Origin: Bog-756 sp963741055
GTDB taxonomy: Bacteria > Actinomycetota > Acidimicrobiia > Acidimicrobiales > RAAP-2
Assembly: GCA_963741055.1 (NCBI GenBank)
Contig: CAVUGU010000031.1
Coordinates: forward strand, 1-64,000
Length of the DNA: 64,000 bases
Direction of reading: 5' to 3'
In this document: piece by piece, positions 19,552 to 27,553 of the stretch
Numbering within the stretch: position 1 is the stretch's first letter
Layout of the letters: each line of letters begins with the position of its first letter
Translations under genes and position numbers: made by a program
Notes under the pieces: generated by a model
The model's input: only the letters and a program-made list of their open reading frames with translations
What the model was told of the DNA's origin: nothing
Databases searched by the model: none

Positions 19552-20046
19552 GTGCCCAGCCTCCGATGGCAACCCATCGTCACCACACTGCTTTGCCTCT
19601 GCGGGCTCGGAGTGGCGACCTACCTGACGATCACCCACTTCGACACCCATCTGGCGCTGGCGTGCCCGAAGACCACGACCTTCAACTGCGAGACGGTCAC
19701 GACGAGCGCCCAATCGCACATCCTCGGGATTCCGGTGGCCGTGCTCGGCCTGTTGTATTTCGTCCCGATGCTGCTGCTCTGCCTGCCGGTCGCCTGGCGG
19801 TCGGCCGACCGTCGCATCCACCTCGCCCGTCTCGTGCTCGCGTCCATCGGAGTCGGCACGATCATCTACCTGATCATCGCCGAGCTCTTCCTGATCAAGG
19901 CGATCTGCCTCTGGTGCACCTCGGTGCACCTGATCACGTTCATTCTCTTCGTCATCGTGGCGACCTCCTCGCCGATCGTCCTCTCGCCGGGTTATGGGGA
20001 CGGGGTCGTCCCCGCCTACGGGGTTGGGTCCGACCGGGGGGCCTAG
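19552..20046 (+). CDS. Vitamin K epoxide reductase family (disulfide-generating membrane protein)
   Basis: 164 aa with four to five membrane helices. It carries the VKOR redox residues: loop cysteines in LACPKTTTFNCETV and the active-site CxxC in KAICLWCTSVHL near the quinone. The conserved Ser/Gly loop SHILGIPVAVLGLLYF is present. VKOR proteins pass electrons from a thioredoxin-like partner to quinone and so drive disulfide formation outside the membrane; here the flanking DUF929 proteins are the likely partners. GTG 19552 lies 24 bases after the upstream stop, so the cassette is probably an operon. Confidence 0.9.
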   Translation: MPSLRWQPIVTTLLCLCGLGVATYLTITHFDTHLALACPKTTTFNCETVTTSAQSHILGIPVAVLGLLYFVPMLLLCLPVAWRSADRRIHLARLVLASIGVGTIIYLIIAELFLIKAICLWCTSVHLITFILFVIVATSSPIVLSPGYGDGVVPAYGVGSDRGA

Positions 20047-20068
20047 CGGGCCACGCCGCCACCCTGCG

Positions 20069-21023
20069 ATGACGTCCTCCGTCACTGAAGACGGCGATCA
20101 CGGAAGCGAGCGGGTGGCCGAGCCCGCCGCGACGACCGATCCCCCCACTGGCGCGACCGACCCGGCAGGCGCGACAAGTCCGACCGGACGTGCCGCGTGG
20201 TTCGCGTGGGGCGTACTGGCGATCATTCTGGTCGGAGTCACCGTGCTCGTCGTCTACGCGTTGACCCGCGGCACGACTCCGCAGGACGTGTCCCGCGCGC
20301 CGGTCACCTCGAGCGACATCCTCGCTTCGCTCTCTTCACTTCCGGCGAACGTGGACGACGCGGTCGGGACCGGTACCGCCGCGGCGCCGGTCACCCCACC
20401 GGTACTCCTCAGCGGTCAGCCGCCACTGGAGTCGAACGGGAAACCCGAGGTCCTCTTCGTCGGTGCGGAGTACTGCCCGTTCTGTGCAGCCGAGCGGTGG
20501 CCGCTGATCCTCGCCCTCTCGCGCTTCGGACACTTCGGCGTCCTCCACAACGTGCAGTCGGCACCGAACGACGCGTTCTCCGGCATCCAGAGCTTCAGCT
20601 TCGCCCATTCGACCTACTCCAGCCCCTATGTGAACTTCACCGGAGTGGAGCTCTACTCCACCACCGTCGACGCACAGGGTGGTTACGCAAAAATCGCCTC
20701 GCTCAACTCCGGCCAGGCCGCTCTACTCGCTCGTGACGGACCGCTGTCAGGGGCCCTCGGGGCATCGCCGATGCCCTTCGTCGACATCGACAACCGAATG
20801 GTCACCTCCACCTCGGGCATCAGTCCCGCCCTGCTGGTCGGAGAGTCACAGTCGGCGATCGTGAGCGCCCTCAGTCAGGCCGGTAACCCGATCGCGGAAG
20901 GGGTCGTCGCCGCGGCCAACCAGCTCACTGCCGGGATCTGCGAGGCGACCGGCGGGGAGCCGGGCAACGTCTGCTCGAGCAAGAGCGTGCGCGACGCGCA
21001 AGACCGCACTCGGCATCCGCTGA
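20069..21023 (+). CDS. Second DUF929 membrane-anchored thioredoxin-like protein, frameshifted at the C-terminus
   Basis: About 317 aa. It is a paralogue of the protein two genes upstream: acidic N-terminus, one helix (WFAWGVLAIILVGVTVLVVY), the redox motif VGAEYCPFCAAERWPL (CPFC), YSSPYVNFTGVELYS, and two late cysteines in AGICEATGG and NVCSSKSV. It lies 22 bases after the VKOR gene. The frame steps by +1 at about 20995-20999 (GACGCGCAAG); joined, the protein ends KTALGIR at the TGA 21021-21023, two bases before the convergent whiB stop. Confidence 0.85.
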
Positions 21024-21024
21024 C

Positions 21025-21288
21025 TCAGCCGGCGCGGCGCTCCGCCAGCTGCTTGCGCTCGACCTCGTTCAGCCCACCCCAGATGCCGTGCGGCTCGTGG
21101 ATACGGATCGCGTAGTCGAGACACTCGGCGCGCACCGCGCACGAGCGGCAGATCGCCTTCGCGCGATCCTCGCGCTGAAGCTTCTCTTCCTTGCGCTCAG
21201 CGTGTGCCGGGGGAAAGAAGATCTCCGACTGCGGTCCCCGACACGACGCCCTGAGTTGCCACGCTTCCGCCTGCTCCACTGCCCACAT
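21025..21288 (-). CDS. whiB4: WhiB-family Fe-S regulator (WhiB4-like by context)
   Basis: 87 aa. Four cluster-binding cysteines are at residues 16, 47, 50 and 56 (RASCRG, then AICRSCAVRAECL), followed by the GIWGGLNEVERKQL turn and basic tail. WhiB proteins bind a redox-sensitive 4Fe-4S cluster and act with the primary sigma factor. The assignment to WhiB4 rests on neighbours: as in Mycobacterium (Rv3679-Rv3680-whiB4) it is divergent from two ArsA-type ATPases. ATG 21288 is preceded by AAAGGGGG. Confidence 0.85.
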   Translation of the reverse strand: MWAVEQAEAWQLRASCRGPQSEIFFPPAHAERKEEKLQREDRAKAICRSCAVRAECLDYAIRIHEPHGIWGGLNEVERKQLAERRAG

Positions 21289-21316
21289 CCCCCTTTGGGC
21301 TCATCCTCCCGAAGGG

Positions 21317-21345
21317 AAGGTACTCGCACCGCGACGGCGAAACAA
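21317..21345 (-). promoter_or_regulatory. Promoter of the whiB gene
   Basis: On the minus strand: TTGTTT, 17 bases, TACCTT. Both hexamers and the spacing are good for a primary sigma factor. The leader before the ATG would be about 22 bases and contains AAAGGGGG. Confidence 0.45.
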
Positions 21346-21477
21346 GGGGTCTGACCTGGGATTCCGGGCGTAACCACACCTCCGGTCACTGCAGGGATGC
21401 AACCCCGGTAGCGGGACTCCGAGCGAAAGTCCCTCGCCATAGGGCCGCCAGAGCCGGACACTACGCTCGACGAGGTC

Positions 21478-22491
21478 ATGGACATCCGCGCCTTCTGCCT
21501 CCAGAGCAGGGTGCTCATCGTGGCCGGCAAGGGTGGGGTCGGCAAGACGACGATGGTCGCAGCCTTTGCGCACATGGCCGCGAGCGCCGGGCTCTCGGTC
21601 CTCGTGGTCGAGCTCGAAGGGCGACCCGGGGTCGCATCGGCCTTCGGTGTACGCGACCCCCTCGGCTACGCCGGTTCGGTGCTGCGGGCGGCCGGCGCGT
21701 CGACAGGGTCGGAGCAACCCGACGACCGGGTGATCCCTCCCGGGACCGTCCAGGCGCGACTCATCACCCCGGACGACGCGCTGATCGAGTACCTCGCCGA
21801 CCACGGACTCCGACGGGTCTCGCGACGGCTCATGGCGACCGGGATCGTCGACCTGGTGGCGGGAGCCATCCCGGGGATCCGGGACATCCTGGTCCTCGGC
21901 AAGGTGAAGCAGCTCGAGCGGGGTCACGTGGCCGATCTCGTGCTCGTCGACGCGCCGGCGACCGGGCACACCATGACCTTTCTCTCCTCGGCCGGCGGCC
22001 TTCTCGACGCAGCCAGAGGCGGCCCGATCCGGGCCCAGGCCGCCGACGTGGTCGAGCTGCTCTCCGATCCGGCCCGCTGCCAGGTCGCCCTGGTGACCCT
22101 TCCGGAGGAGATGCCGGTCAACGAGGCCGTCGACGCGGCGTACCAGCTCGAGGACAAGCTCGGGATCGCGCTCGGACCGGTGATCGTGAACGCCTGCTAC
22201 CCGGTGGAAGCCGGTCTCGACACGCCGGCCCCGCAGGCGGCGCTCGCGGCCGGGATCGACCTCGACGCCGAGCTGCTCTCGAGCCTCGAATCCGCACGGC
22301 GGTTCCGCACACGACGCCAGGAACTCCAAGAGGACGAGCTGCGCCGTCTCGCGCACGAGCTCCCGTTGCCCCAGCTACGGGTGCCGTTCCTCTTCACCGA
22401 CTCGATCGGACCTGCCGAGCTCGAGACCTTGAGCGCGGCGCTGGCGGCGGGGATCGCCGCGCTGCCCGAGCCGGCTCCCGCGCCCCAATGA
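21478..22491 (+). CDS. ArsA/GET3-family ATPase, first subunit
   Basis: 337 aa. The deviant P-loop AGKGGVGKTTMVAA is at residues 16-29 with both signature lysines, then VVELEGRPGVASAFG, LVDAPATGHTMTFL (switch II) and VIVNACYPVE. It resembles the anion-transporting ATPase-like protein Rv3679. In Mycobacterium the Rv3679/Rv3680 pair forms a complex linked to glycerol and redox metabolism. It is divergent from whiB and overlaps the next gene by ATGA. TACGCT at 21462-21467 can serve as its -10, giving a leader of only a few bases. Confidence 0.88.
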   Translation: MDIRAFCLQSRVLIVAGKGGVGKTTMVAAFAHMAASAGLSVLVVELEGRPGVASAFGVRDPLGYAGSVLRAAGASTGSEQPDDRVIPPGTVQARLITPDDALIEYLADHGLRRVSRRLMATGIVDLVAGAIPGIRDILVLGKVKQLERGHVADLVLVDAPATGHTMTFLSSAGGLLDAARGGPIRAQAADVVELLSDPARCQVALVTLPEEMPVNEAVDAAYQLEDKLGIALGPVIVNACYPVEAGLDTPAPQAALAAGIDLDAELLSSLESARRFRTRRQELQEDELRRLAHELPLPQLRVPFLFTDSIGPAELETLSAALAAGIAALPEPAPAPQ

Positions 22492-23585
22492 CCCGGCCGG
22501 CTCCGATCGACCAAGTGGTCCGGGAGCGGTCCATCGTGATCTGTTGCGGATCCGGCGGCGTCGGCAAGACCACGACCGCCGCAGCGCTCGCCCTGGAGGG
22601 CGCGCGACTCGGAAGGAACGCGTGCGTGGTCACCATCGACCCGGCGCGACGCCTCGCCAACTCCCTCGGCCTCGACCAGCTCTCCAACCATCCCACCCGC
22701 ATCGAGGGAGACTGGCCGGGCTCGCTCTCGGCGCTCATGCTCGACGCAAAGGGAACCTTCGACGATCTCGTGCAGCGGTACTCCGAGAGCGAAGAGCAGG
22801 CCGAGGACATCAAGGTCAACCGGATCTACCGCAACCTGACCGGCTCGCTGTCGGGCACTCAGGAGTACATGGCGATGGAGAAGCTCTACGAACTGGTCGA
22901 GGAAGGCGGTTTCGACGTGGTGGTGGTCGACACGCCACCGTCGCGGAACGCGCTCGACTTTCTCGACGCGCCACGGCGGCTCACCCGTTTCCTCGAAAAC
23001 CGGGTGTTTCAGGCGTTGATGAAGCCGACCAGGGCGGGCCTGAAGGTGATGGGCGTCGCGGCCAACGCGCTGCTGCGGACGATCTCACGGGTGGCGGGAG
23101 CCGACATCGTGCACGACGCGGTGGCGTTCTTCCAGGCGTTCGAAGGGATGGAGGAGGGGTTCCGGGTCAGGGCGAGCCGGGTGCGCGAGCTGCTCAGCCA
23201 GGAGGGAACCGCCTTCGTGCTCGTGGCCTCTCCTCGCCAGGACTCGGTCGACGAAGCCGTCCACTTCGCCGACAAGTTGACCGAGTCGTCGCTGTCGGTG
23301 ACCGCGCTCGTCGTCAACCGCGTGCAGCCCCGCTTCGCCGACGATACCGAGCTCGCGACCGTGTCGCGGCTGGTGGGGACCGCGTCGGGGCGTTCGATCG
23401 ACGACCTGGTCGAGAACCTGGCCGGCTATACCTCCGCCGCGGACCGCGAGGAGGAGGTCTATGCCGAACTGGTCGCCAGGGTCGCGCCGGCTCCGGTCTA
23501 CCGGATCCCGCTCCTCAACTCCGATGTGCACGACCTGGCCGGCGTCGGCTCGATCGCGGATTTGCTCTTCGACAGCCGGGGCTAA
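22488..23585 (+). CDS. ArsA/GET3-family ATPase, second subunit
   Basis: 365 aa, like Rv3680. Its P-loop reads CGSGGVGKTTTAAALALEG (residues 20-38). The first signature lysine of the deviant Walker A (GKGGVGKT) is Ser here, unlike its partner. Other features: VTIDPARRLANSLG, VVVDTPPSRNALDFLDAP, and VNRVQPRFADDT. It overlaps the first subunit by ATGA, so the two are made together and probably form a heterodimer in which one subunit has an altered nucleotide site. Confidence 0.9.
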   Translation: MTRPAPIDQVVRERSIVICCGSGGVGKTTTAAALALEGARLGRNACVVTIDPARRLANSLGLDQLSNHPTRIEGDWPGSLSALMLDAKGTFDDLVQRYSESEEQAEDIKVNRIYRNLTGSLSGTQEYMAMEKLYELVEEGGFDVVVVDTPPSRNALDFLDAPRRLTRFLENRVFQALMKPTRAGLKVMGVAANALLRTISRVAGADIVHDAVAFFQAFEGMEEGFRVRASRVRELLSQEGTAFVLVASPRQDSVDEAVHFADKLTESSLSVTALVVNRVQPRFADDTELATVSRLVGTASGRSIDDLVENLAGYTSAADREEEVYAELVARVAPAPVYRIPLLNSDVHDLAGVGSIADLLFDSRG

Positions 23586-23588
23586 TCT
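23583..23588 (+). promoter_or_regulatory. -10 element for a leaderless receiver-domain transcript
   Basis: TAATCT, seven bases, then the GTG at 23596. It overlaps the stop of the preceding ATPase gene (GGCTAA). The spacing puts the transcription start on the GTG. Confidence 0.4.
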
Positions 23589-23595
23589 TTCCGCC

Positions 23596-24024
23596 GTGCC
23601 GTCCGTCCTGATCGCCAGCGACGCCCCCTCTGTGCGCGCGGAGGTCGCCGCGGTCGCCGGCACTCCGGAGCTGACCATCCGCGAGGCGCGGTCGGGACCA
23701 GACGTCATGCGCGAGGTTGCGCGTTCCCTACCCGATCTGGTCGTGGTCGACCTGCAGATGGGCAACATGGGCGGGATGGCGGTCTGTCTCGAGCTGCGCC
23801 TCGAGGAGTCCTACGGCAACCTCGAACACGTGCCGGTACTGATGCTGCTCGACCGGCGGCCGGACGTGTTCATCGCCCGTCGCTCGGGTGCCGAGGGCTG
23901 GGTGGTCAAACCGCTCGACCCGATCCGCCTGCGGCGTGCCGTCGCGGCGTTGCTGGACGGGGGTACGTACTACGACGAGTCGTACCAGCCTCTGTCCGTC
24001 ACCTCGGTCCCGAGCGGGACCTGA
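23596..24024 (+). CDS. Stand-alone response-regulator receiver protein
   Basis: 142 aa with only a receiver domain. The phospho-acceptor Asp is in LVVVDLQMGNMGGM, acidic residues lie near the start in LIASDAPSVRAE, and the conserved Lys is in GWVVKPLDPIRL. A C-terminal tail, DGGTYYDESYQPLS, follows. No output domain and no histidine kinase lie nearby. It probably relays a signal or binds a partner protein. Eleven bases separate it from the ATPase pair. Confidence 0.82.
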   Translation: MPSVLIASDAPSVRAEVAAVAGTPELTIREARSGPDVMREVARSLPDLVVVDLQMGNMGGMAVCLELRLEESYGNLEHVPVLMLLDRRPDVFIARRSGAEGWVVKPLDPIRLRRAVAALLDGGTYYDESYQPLSVTSVPSGT

Positions 24025-24053
24025 GCCGGGCCACCTCCCGGTCTCAAGGGTCC

Positions 24054-25023
24054 GTGTTCCGTCACCGCAACGGGAAATCCGAAGAGGAAGGCGACCGGAG
24101 CCGTCGACGTAGGCGGTCGACCAACGGGGACGCCGGACCGTCGGACGGCAGCCGCCGAGCGCGGCGGTGACCGTGGTGCCGACGAACAGGAGCAGTTCAT
24201 CATCGACGCCCTCCACGACCTCCACGACACGGTCGTCCGCGAGGTCATGACCCCGAGGGAGGACGTCGTCGCACTCTCGATCCCCCTCACCGTCGACTCG
24301 GTGGTGAAAGCGGTGCGCGAGTCCGGACACAGCTGCTTCCCGGTCTGTGGTGACAGCCTCGACGACCTCATCGGGGTGCTCTTCGTCAACGACCTCTTCC
24401 GTGCCGGGTGGCGGATCGCCGCAGGACGCGACGAGGTTGGCCCGTCGGAGGAGGAGACCAACGGGCACCGGGGGGACCGATCCCCCGGCCCGATCGACAT
24501 CTCCCGCCGGGTCCGCCAGCCCTTCCTCGTCCCCGAGTCGCACCTCGTGCTCGACGTCCTCGCGGAGATGCGGCGACAGCGGCGGGCGTTTGCCGTCGTG
24601 GTCGACGAGCACGGCGGGGTCGAAGGGGTGCTGACCGTCAAGGATCTGCTCGGCGCACTCGTCGGGGACCTGCCCGACGAGTTCGACCCCGACGACGAGC
24701 CCGACGTGGTCCGGGTCGACCGAAACAGGTGGTTGGTCGACGGGCGGGTCAGCATCGACGACATCCGCGACCAACTCGACATCGACCTCCCCGAGGGGGA
24801 GTACGTCACCCTCGGGGGTTACCTCTTCGACGCCTTCGGTCATATTCCGTCCGAGGGCGAGACCTACCACGTCGGGGAGTGGGAGCTGCGGGTGACCGAG
24901 ATGGACAAACGCCGGATTGCCAAGGTGCTGCTGCGGCGAAACGAGAGCGCCACGCCCCGACCCGCGACCGGCGGCGAGGAGTCCGCCGGCGGGGGCGGGA
25001 GCGATCACTCGGCGGTCGGATAG
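24054..25023 (+). CDS. CBS-pair / CorC_HlyC domain protein, frameshifted near the start
   Basis: About 320 aa. The N-terminus is basic (VFRHRNGKSEEEGDRSRRRR) and soluble. After a +1 frame step at about 24145-24165 it continues EQEQFIIDALHDLHDTVVRE and VMTPREDVVALSIPL, the start of the CBS pair of the HlyC/CorC (TlyC-like) family. The second CBS is FAVVVDEHGGVEGVLTVKDL. The transporter-associated C-terminal domain is WLVDGRVSIDDIRDQLDIDL and YVTLGGYLFDAFGHIP. No membrane (DUF21) domain is present. Related soluble proteins are linked to membrane-damage tolerance and Mg2+/Co2+ homeostasis. Confidence 0.83.
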
Positions 25024-25063
25024 CATCGTCGGGTCCAGGGACCGGAAGGCCGGTCTCGGACCA

Positions 25064-25138
25064 CGGGCTGTGGCGCAGCTTGGTTAGCGCGCTGCGTTCG
25101 GGACGCAGAGGTCCCCGGTTCAAATCCGGGCAGCCCGA
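25064..25138 (+). tRNA. tRNA-Pro (anticodon CGG)
   Basis: Full cloverleaf of 75 bases. The acceptor stem CGGGCTG pairs with CAGCCCG (discriminator A), the D arm is GCGC-AGCTTGGTTA-GCGC, the anticodon stem CTGCG/CGCAG has loop TTCGGGA (CGG), and the T arm is CCCGG-TTCAAAT-CCGGG. The CCA end is not encoded. A small hairpin (GACCGG/CCGGTC) lies just upstream at about 25040-25056. Confidence 0.96.
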
Positions 25139-25206
25139 CTCGGACACTGCGGGTGAACCGCGAACTTCGCCGAATCCACACCTCGGGACCCACGAAAGAC
25201 GGATCG

Positions 25207-25605
25207 ATGACGCCGAGCGGACCGCAGAAGAGCAAGTCTCCTTCTCAGTTGATCGACGCGAGGATCAAGGAATTGGGCGACTGGCGTGGCGAGATGCTGG
25301 GCCGGCTCCGTGCGCTGATCAAGGAAGTCGACCCCGACGTCGTCGAGGAGTGGAAGTGGAGAGGCGTTCCGGTGTGGGAGCACGACGGAATGATCTGCAC
25401 CGGCGAGACCTACAAGAGCGTGGTGAAGCTGACCTTCGCCAAGGGGGCGGCCCTGAAGGACCCCTCGAAGCTGTTCAACTCCAGTCTCGGTGGGAACACC
25501 AGGCGTGCCATCGACTTCCACGAAGGCGAAAAGATCAACGAGCGAGCATTCAAGACCCTGGTTCGAGCCGCGGTGGCGCTGAACCAGTCCAAAGCCAAGC
25601 GCTGA
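25207..25605 (+). CDS. DUF1801 family protein
   Basis: 132 aa. Family features: LIDARIKELGDWRGEMLGRL, then VDPDVVEEWKWRGVPVWEHD, GMICTGETYKSVVKLTFAKG, and C-terminal NTRRAIDFHEGEKINERAFK. Members are small YdhG-like soluble proteins of unknown function, some with frataxin-like or iron-related folds. ATG 25207 is preferred over the in-frame GTG 25153 because homology begins after it. It stands alone just after the tRNA. Confidence 0.82.
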   Translation: MTPSGPQKSKSPSQLIDARIKELGDWRGEMLGRLRALIKEVDPDVVEEWKWRGVPVWEHDGMICTGETYKSVVKLTFAKGAALKDPSKLFNSSLGGNTRRAIDFHEGEKINERAFKTLVRAAVALNQSKAKR

Positions 25606-25790
25606 TCCACGGAATCCATCGTCTCTCCCGCCGAGCCAAGCCGGTCCTAGGCGGTAGCTCGTCCGTCGACCACGGAATTCCTTGATCGCCTCAACGAGGT
25701 GTGCTCACAATGTCGGCTACAGCTTTTCGAGGGGCGTGCCGATACCGCATCGGGAAATCTCAGACCTCAGTGAAAGTGAGAACGGATCAC

Positions 25791-26534
25791 GTGAAACGCG
25801 CATTCGCTCCTCTGCGTCTACTGGTTGCTTCCCTCAGCGTGTTGATTGCCACCGCACTGGCCGCACCTGCGGTTGCGTTTGCCGCGGGCACCGGGTACAC
25901 GCCGACCCCCAACCCGACGCCGGGCGGGACCGCAAGCGGCCTCGCCGGCACGGTGGTGTCCAGCACGACCATCCAGCCGAGCGGGGGAACGGCCAACGCC
26001 ACGATCGGGAGCGCCAGCATCACGGTCACCGTCAAGGCCGGGACGTTCACCGGCCCGGTTCAAGTGGTCGTCACCGACGCCACCTCCTCGGCGGTGACAC
26101 CGAGCGGAGGCGGGACGCCGATCGTGACCTTCGGCGTGGGCATCTTCGAGAACGGGACCAAGGACACCACGACGTTCCAACCGATCACCGTGACGGTGAA
26201 CTCGCCCTCGATCAAGGCGGGCACCACCGTCTACTTCGTCACCGGCTCGGGACTGCAGGCAGTGAGTGGAGCGTCGGTCACCAACGGGTCGGCCACCTTC
26301 ACGATCACGAGCGACCCGGTCGTCGAAGTGGCGACGGCGACGGCGACGACCACGGCGGCGGCAGCCGGGGGTACCGGCTCCTCGGGCTCGGCCATCGCCG
26401 GGGCGACCGCAGGCCAGACCGGTAAGCCGTTCCTCCTGGAAGGAGGGCTCGCCGTCGCGCTGATCGTCATCGGGGGACTGATGCTGGTCGGTCTTCGCCT
26501 ACGGCGTCGTCCAGCCTGGCGTCGTTCTGCCTGA
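25791..26534 (+). CDS. Secreted or wall-anchored protein of unknown function
   Basis: About 247 aa. The signal peptide starts VKRAFAPLRLLVASLSVLIA with an Ala-x-Ala cleavage region near residue 35 (PAVAFAAG). The middle is Thr/Ser/Gly/Val-rich and looks like beta strands (PITVTVNSPSIKAGTTVYFV). The C-terminus is GATAGQTGKPFLLEGG, one hydrophobic helix and RLRRRPAWRR, which has the layout of a sortase sorting signal, though the LPxTG or LAxTG box is not intact. A sortase lies 5 kb away. I do not recognise the family. GTG 25770 and 25776 are alternative starts. Confidence 0.7.
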   Translation: MKRAFAPLRLLVASLSVLIATALAAPAVAFAAGTGYTPTPNPTPGGTASGLAGTVVSSTTIQPSGGTANATIGSASITVTVKAGTFTGPVQVVVTDATSSAVTPSGGGTPIVTFGVGIFENGTKDTTTFQPITVTVNSPSIKAGTTVYFVTGSGLQAVSGASVTNGSATFTITSDPVVEVATATATTTAAAAGGTGSSGSAIAGATAGQTGKPFLLEGGLAVALIVIGGLMLVGLRLRRRPAWRRSA

Positions 26535-26538
26535 TTCG

Positions 26539-27453
26539 TTGCGGCAGGGGAATCGACCGCTCCGGGGCCTCATCGCGGCCGTAGGGATACTCGCGGTCGG
26601 TGCGCTGCTCGTCGGATGTGGCGGGAGTGCATCGGGCAACGGAACCTCCTCGGCGGCGGCGAGCCAGGTCGTGAAGCCGACCGCGACGTATCCCGGTCCC
26701 GACGGGTTGCTCGCCGGAGGCCAGCCCCAGGCCAATGGCGACATGTGGCTGCTCGCCAACTCCCACGGGACAGCCAACCTCCAGCAGTTGAACCTGTCGA
26801 CCAGCAAGATCGACCAGATCGTCCCGGAGTCGACCGGCGCCAACTCCATCTCCCAGTCGTCGTCCGGGGTGATCGGCGTCGGGGTCGCCACGGCCACGAC
26901 CGGAGCCCTCGAGCTGCGAAACGGCTCCTCGGGAGTCCTGCTCGCCACGGTGCCGATCGGCGCACCGGTCAAGGACGTCTTCGCCGGATACGACGGCTCG
27001 ACCTTCTACGTACTGAACGGCAACTCGACCTCGGCCAGCGTGACACTGGTCGACTCGGAGACGGACAAGCCTTCCGTGTCGGTGCCCGTACCGCTCGACA
27101 CGACCGCCATCGCAGTCGATCCACCCGGTGTCAATCTCTTCGCTCTCGGCTCGGCAGGCAAAGTCGACGAAATCACCGTCGGCAGTCAGACGGTTGCGGC
27201 CAGCTATACCGTCGGCTCGTTGCCCGTTGCGCTTGCGATCTCGGCCAGTGGCTCGACGCTGTACGTCCTCAACAACCACTCCTCGGTCGCCAGCGTCGGA
27301 GTGATCGACGTTGCCACCGAACGGCAGACCGAAGCACTGCCCGCTCCTGCCAACGCCGTCGGCGTTCAGGTCTCCGTCGACGGGCAGAGTCTGTACGACA
27401 TCGTGGGCACGTCAAGCTACGGCAACGTCCAAGTGTTCCCCATCACCCACTGA
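26539..27453 (+). CDS. Lipoprotein with YVTN-type beta-propeller repeats
   Basis: About 304 aa. The N-terminal signal GLIAAVGILAVGALLVGCGG ends in a lipobox (LLVGC), so it is a lipid-anchored exported protein. The rest repeats propeller-like blades: GSTFYVLNGNSTSASVTLVD, LFALGSAGKVDEITVG, STLYVLNNHSSVASVGVID, QSLYDIVGTSSYGNVQVF. The ligand is unknown. TTG 26539 is four bases after the previous stop, so both are probably one operon of surface proteins. Confidence 0.78.
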   Translation: MRQGNRPLRGLIAAVGILAVGALLVGCGGSASGNGTSSAAASQVVKPTATYPGPDGLLAGGQPQANGDMWLLANSHGTANLQQLNLSTSKIDQIVPESTGANSISQSSSGVIGVGVATATTGALELRNGSSGVLLATVPIGAPVKDVFAGYDGSTFYVLNGNSTSASVTLVDSETDKPSVSVPVPLDTTAIAVDPPGVNLFALGSAGKVDEITVGSQTVAASYTVGSLPVALAISASGSTLYVLNNHSSVASVGVIDVATERQTEALPAPANAVGVQVSVDGQSLYDIVGTSSYGNVQVFPITH

Positions 27454-27553
27454 GCAACCCAACCAGTCAGTCGGTCGGAGAGCTCGAAGCGTAGAGCACC
27501 GGGCCGGCTTCCAACGAGCACACCGATACGCGTGAAAAGCAACGTCATCGGCC

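Noticed and set aside
25040..25056. Hairpin GACCGG/CCGGTC before the tRNA as a terminator
   Set aside because: No U-rich tract follows and GC-rich hairpins are frequent by chance here.
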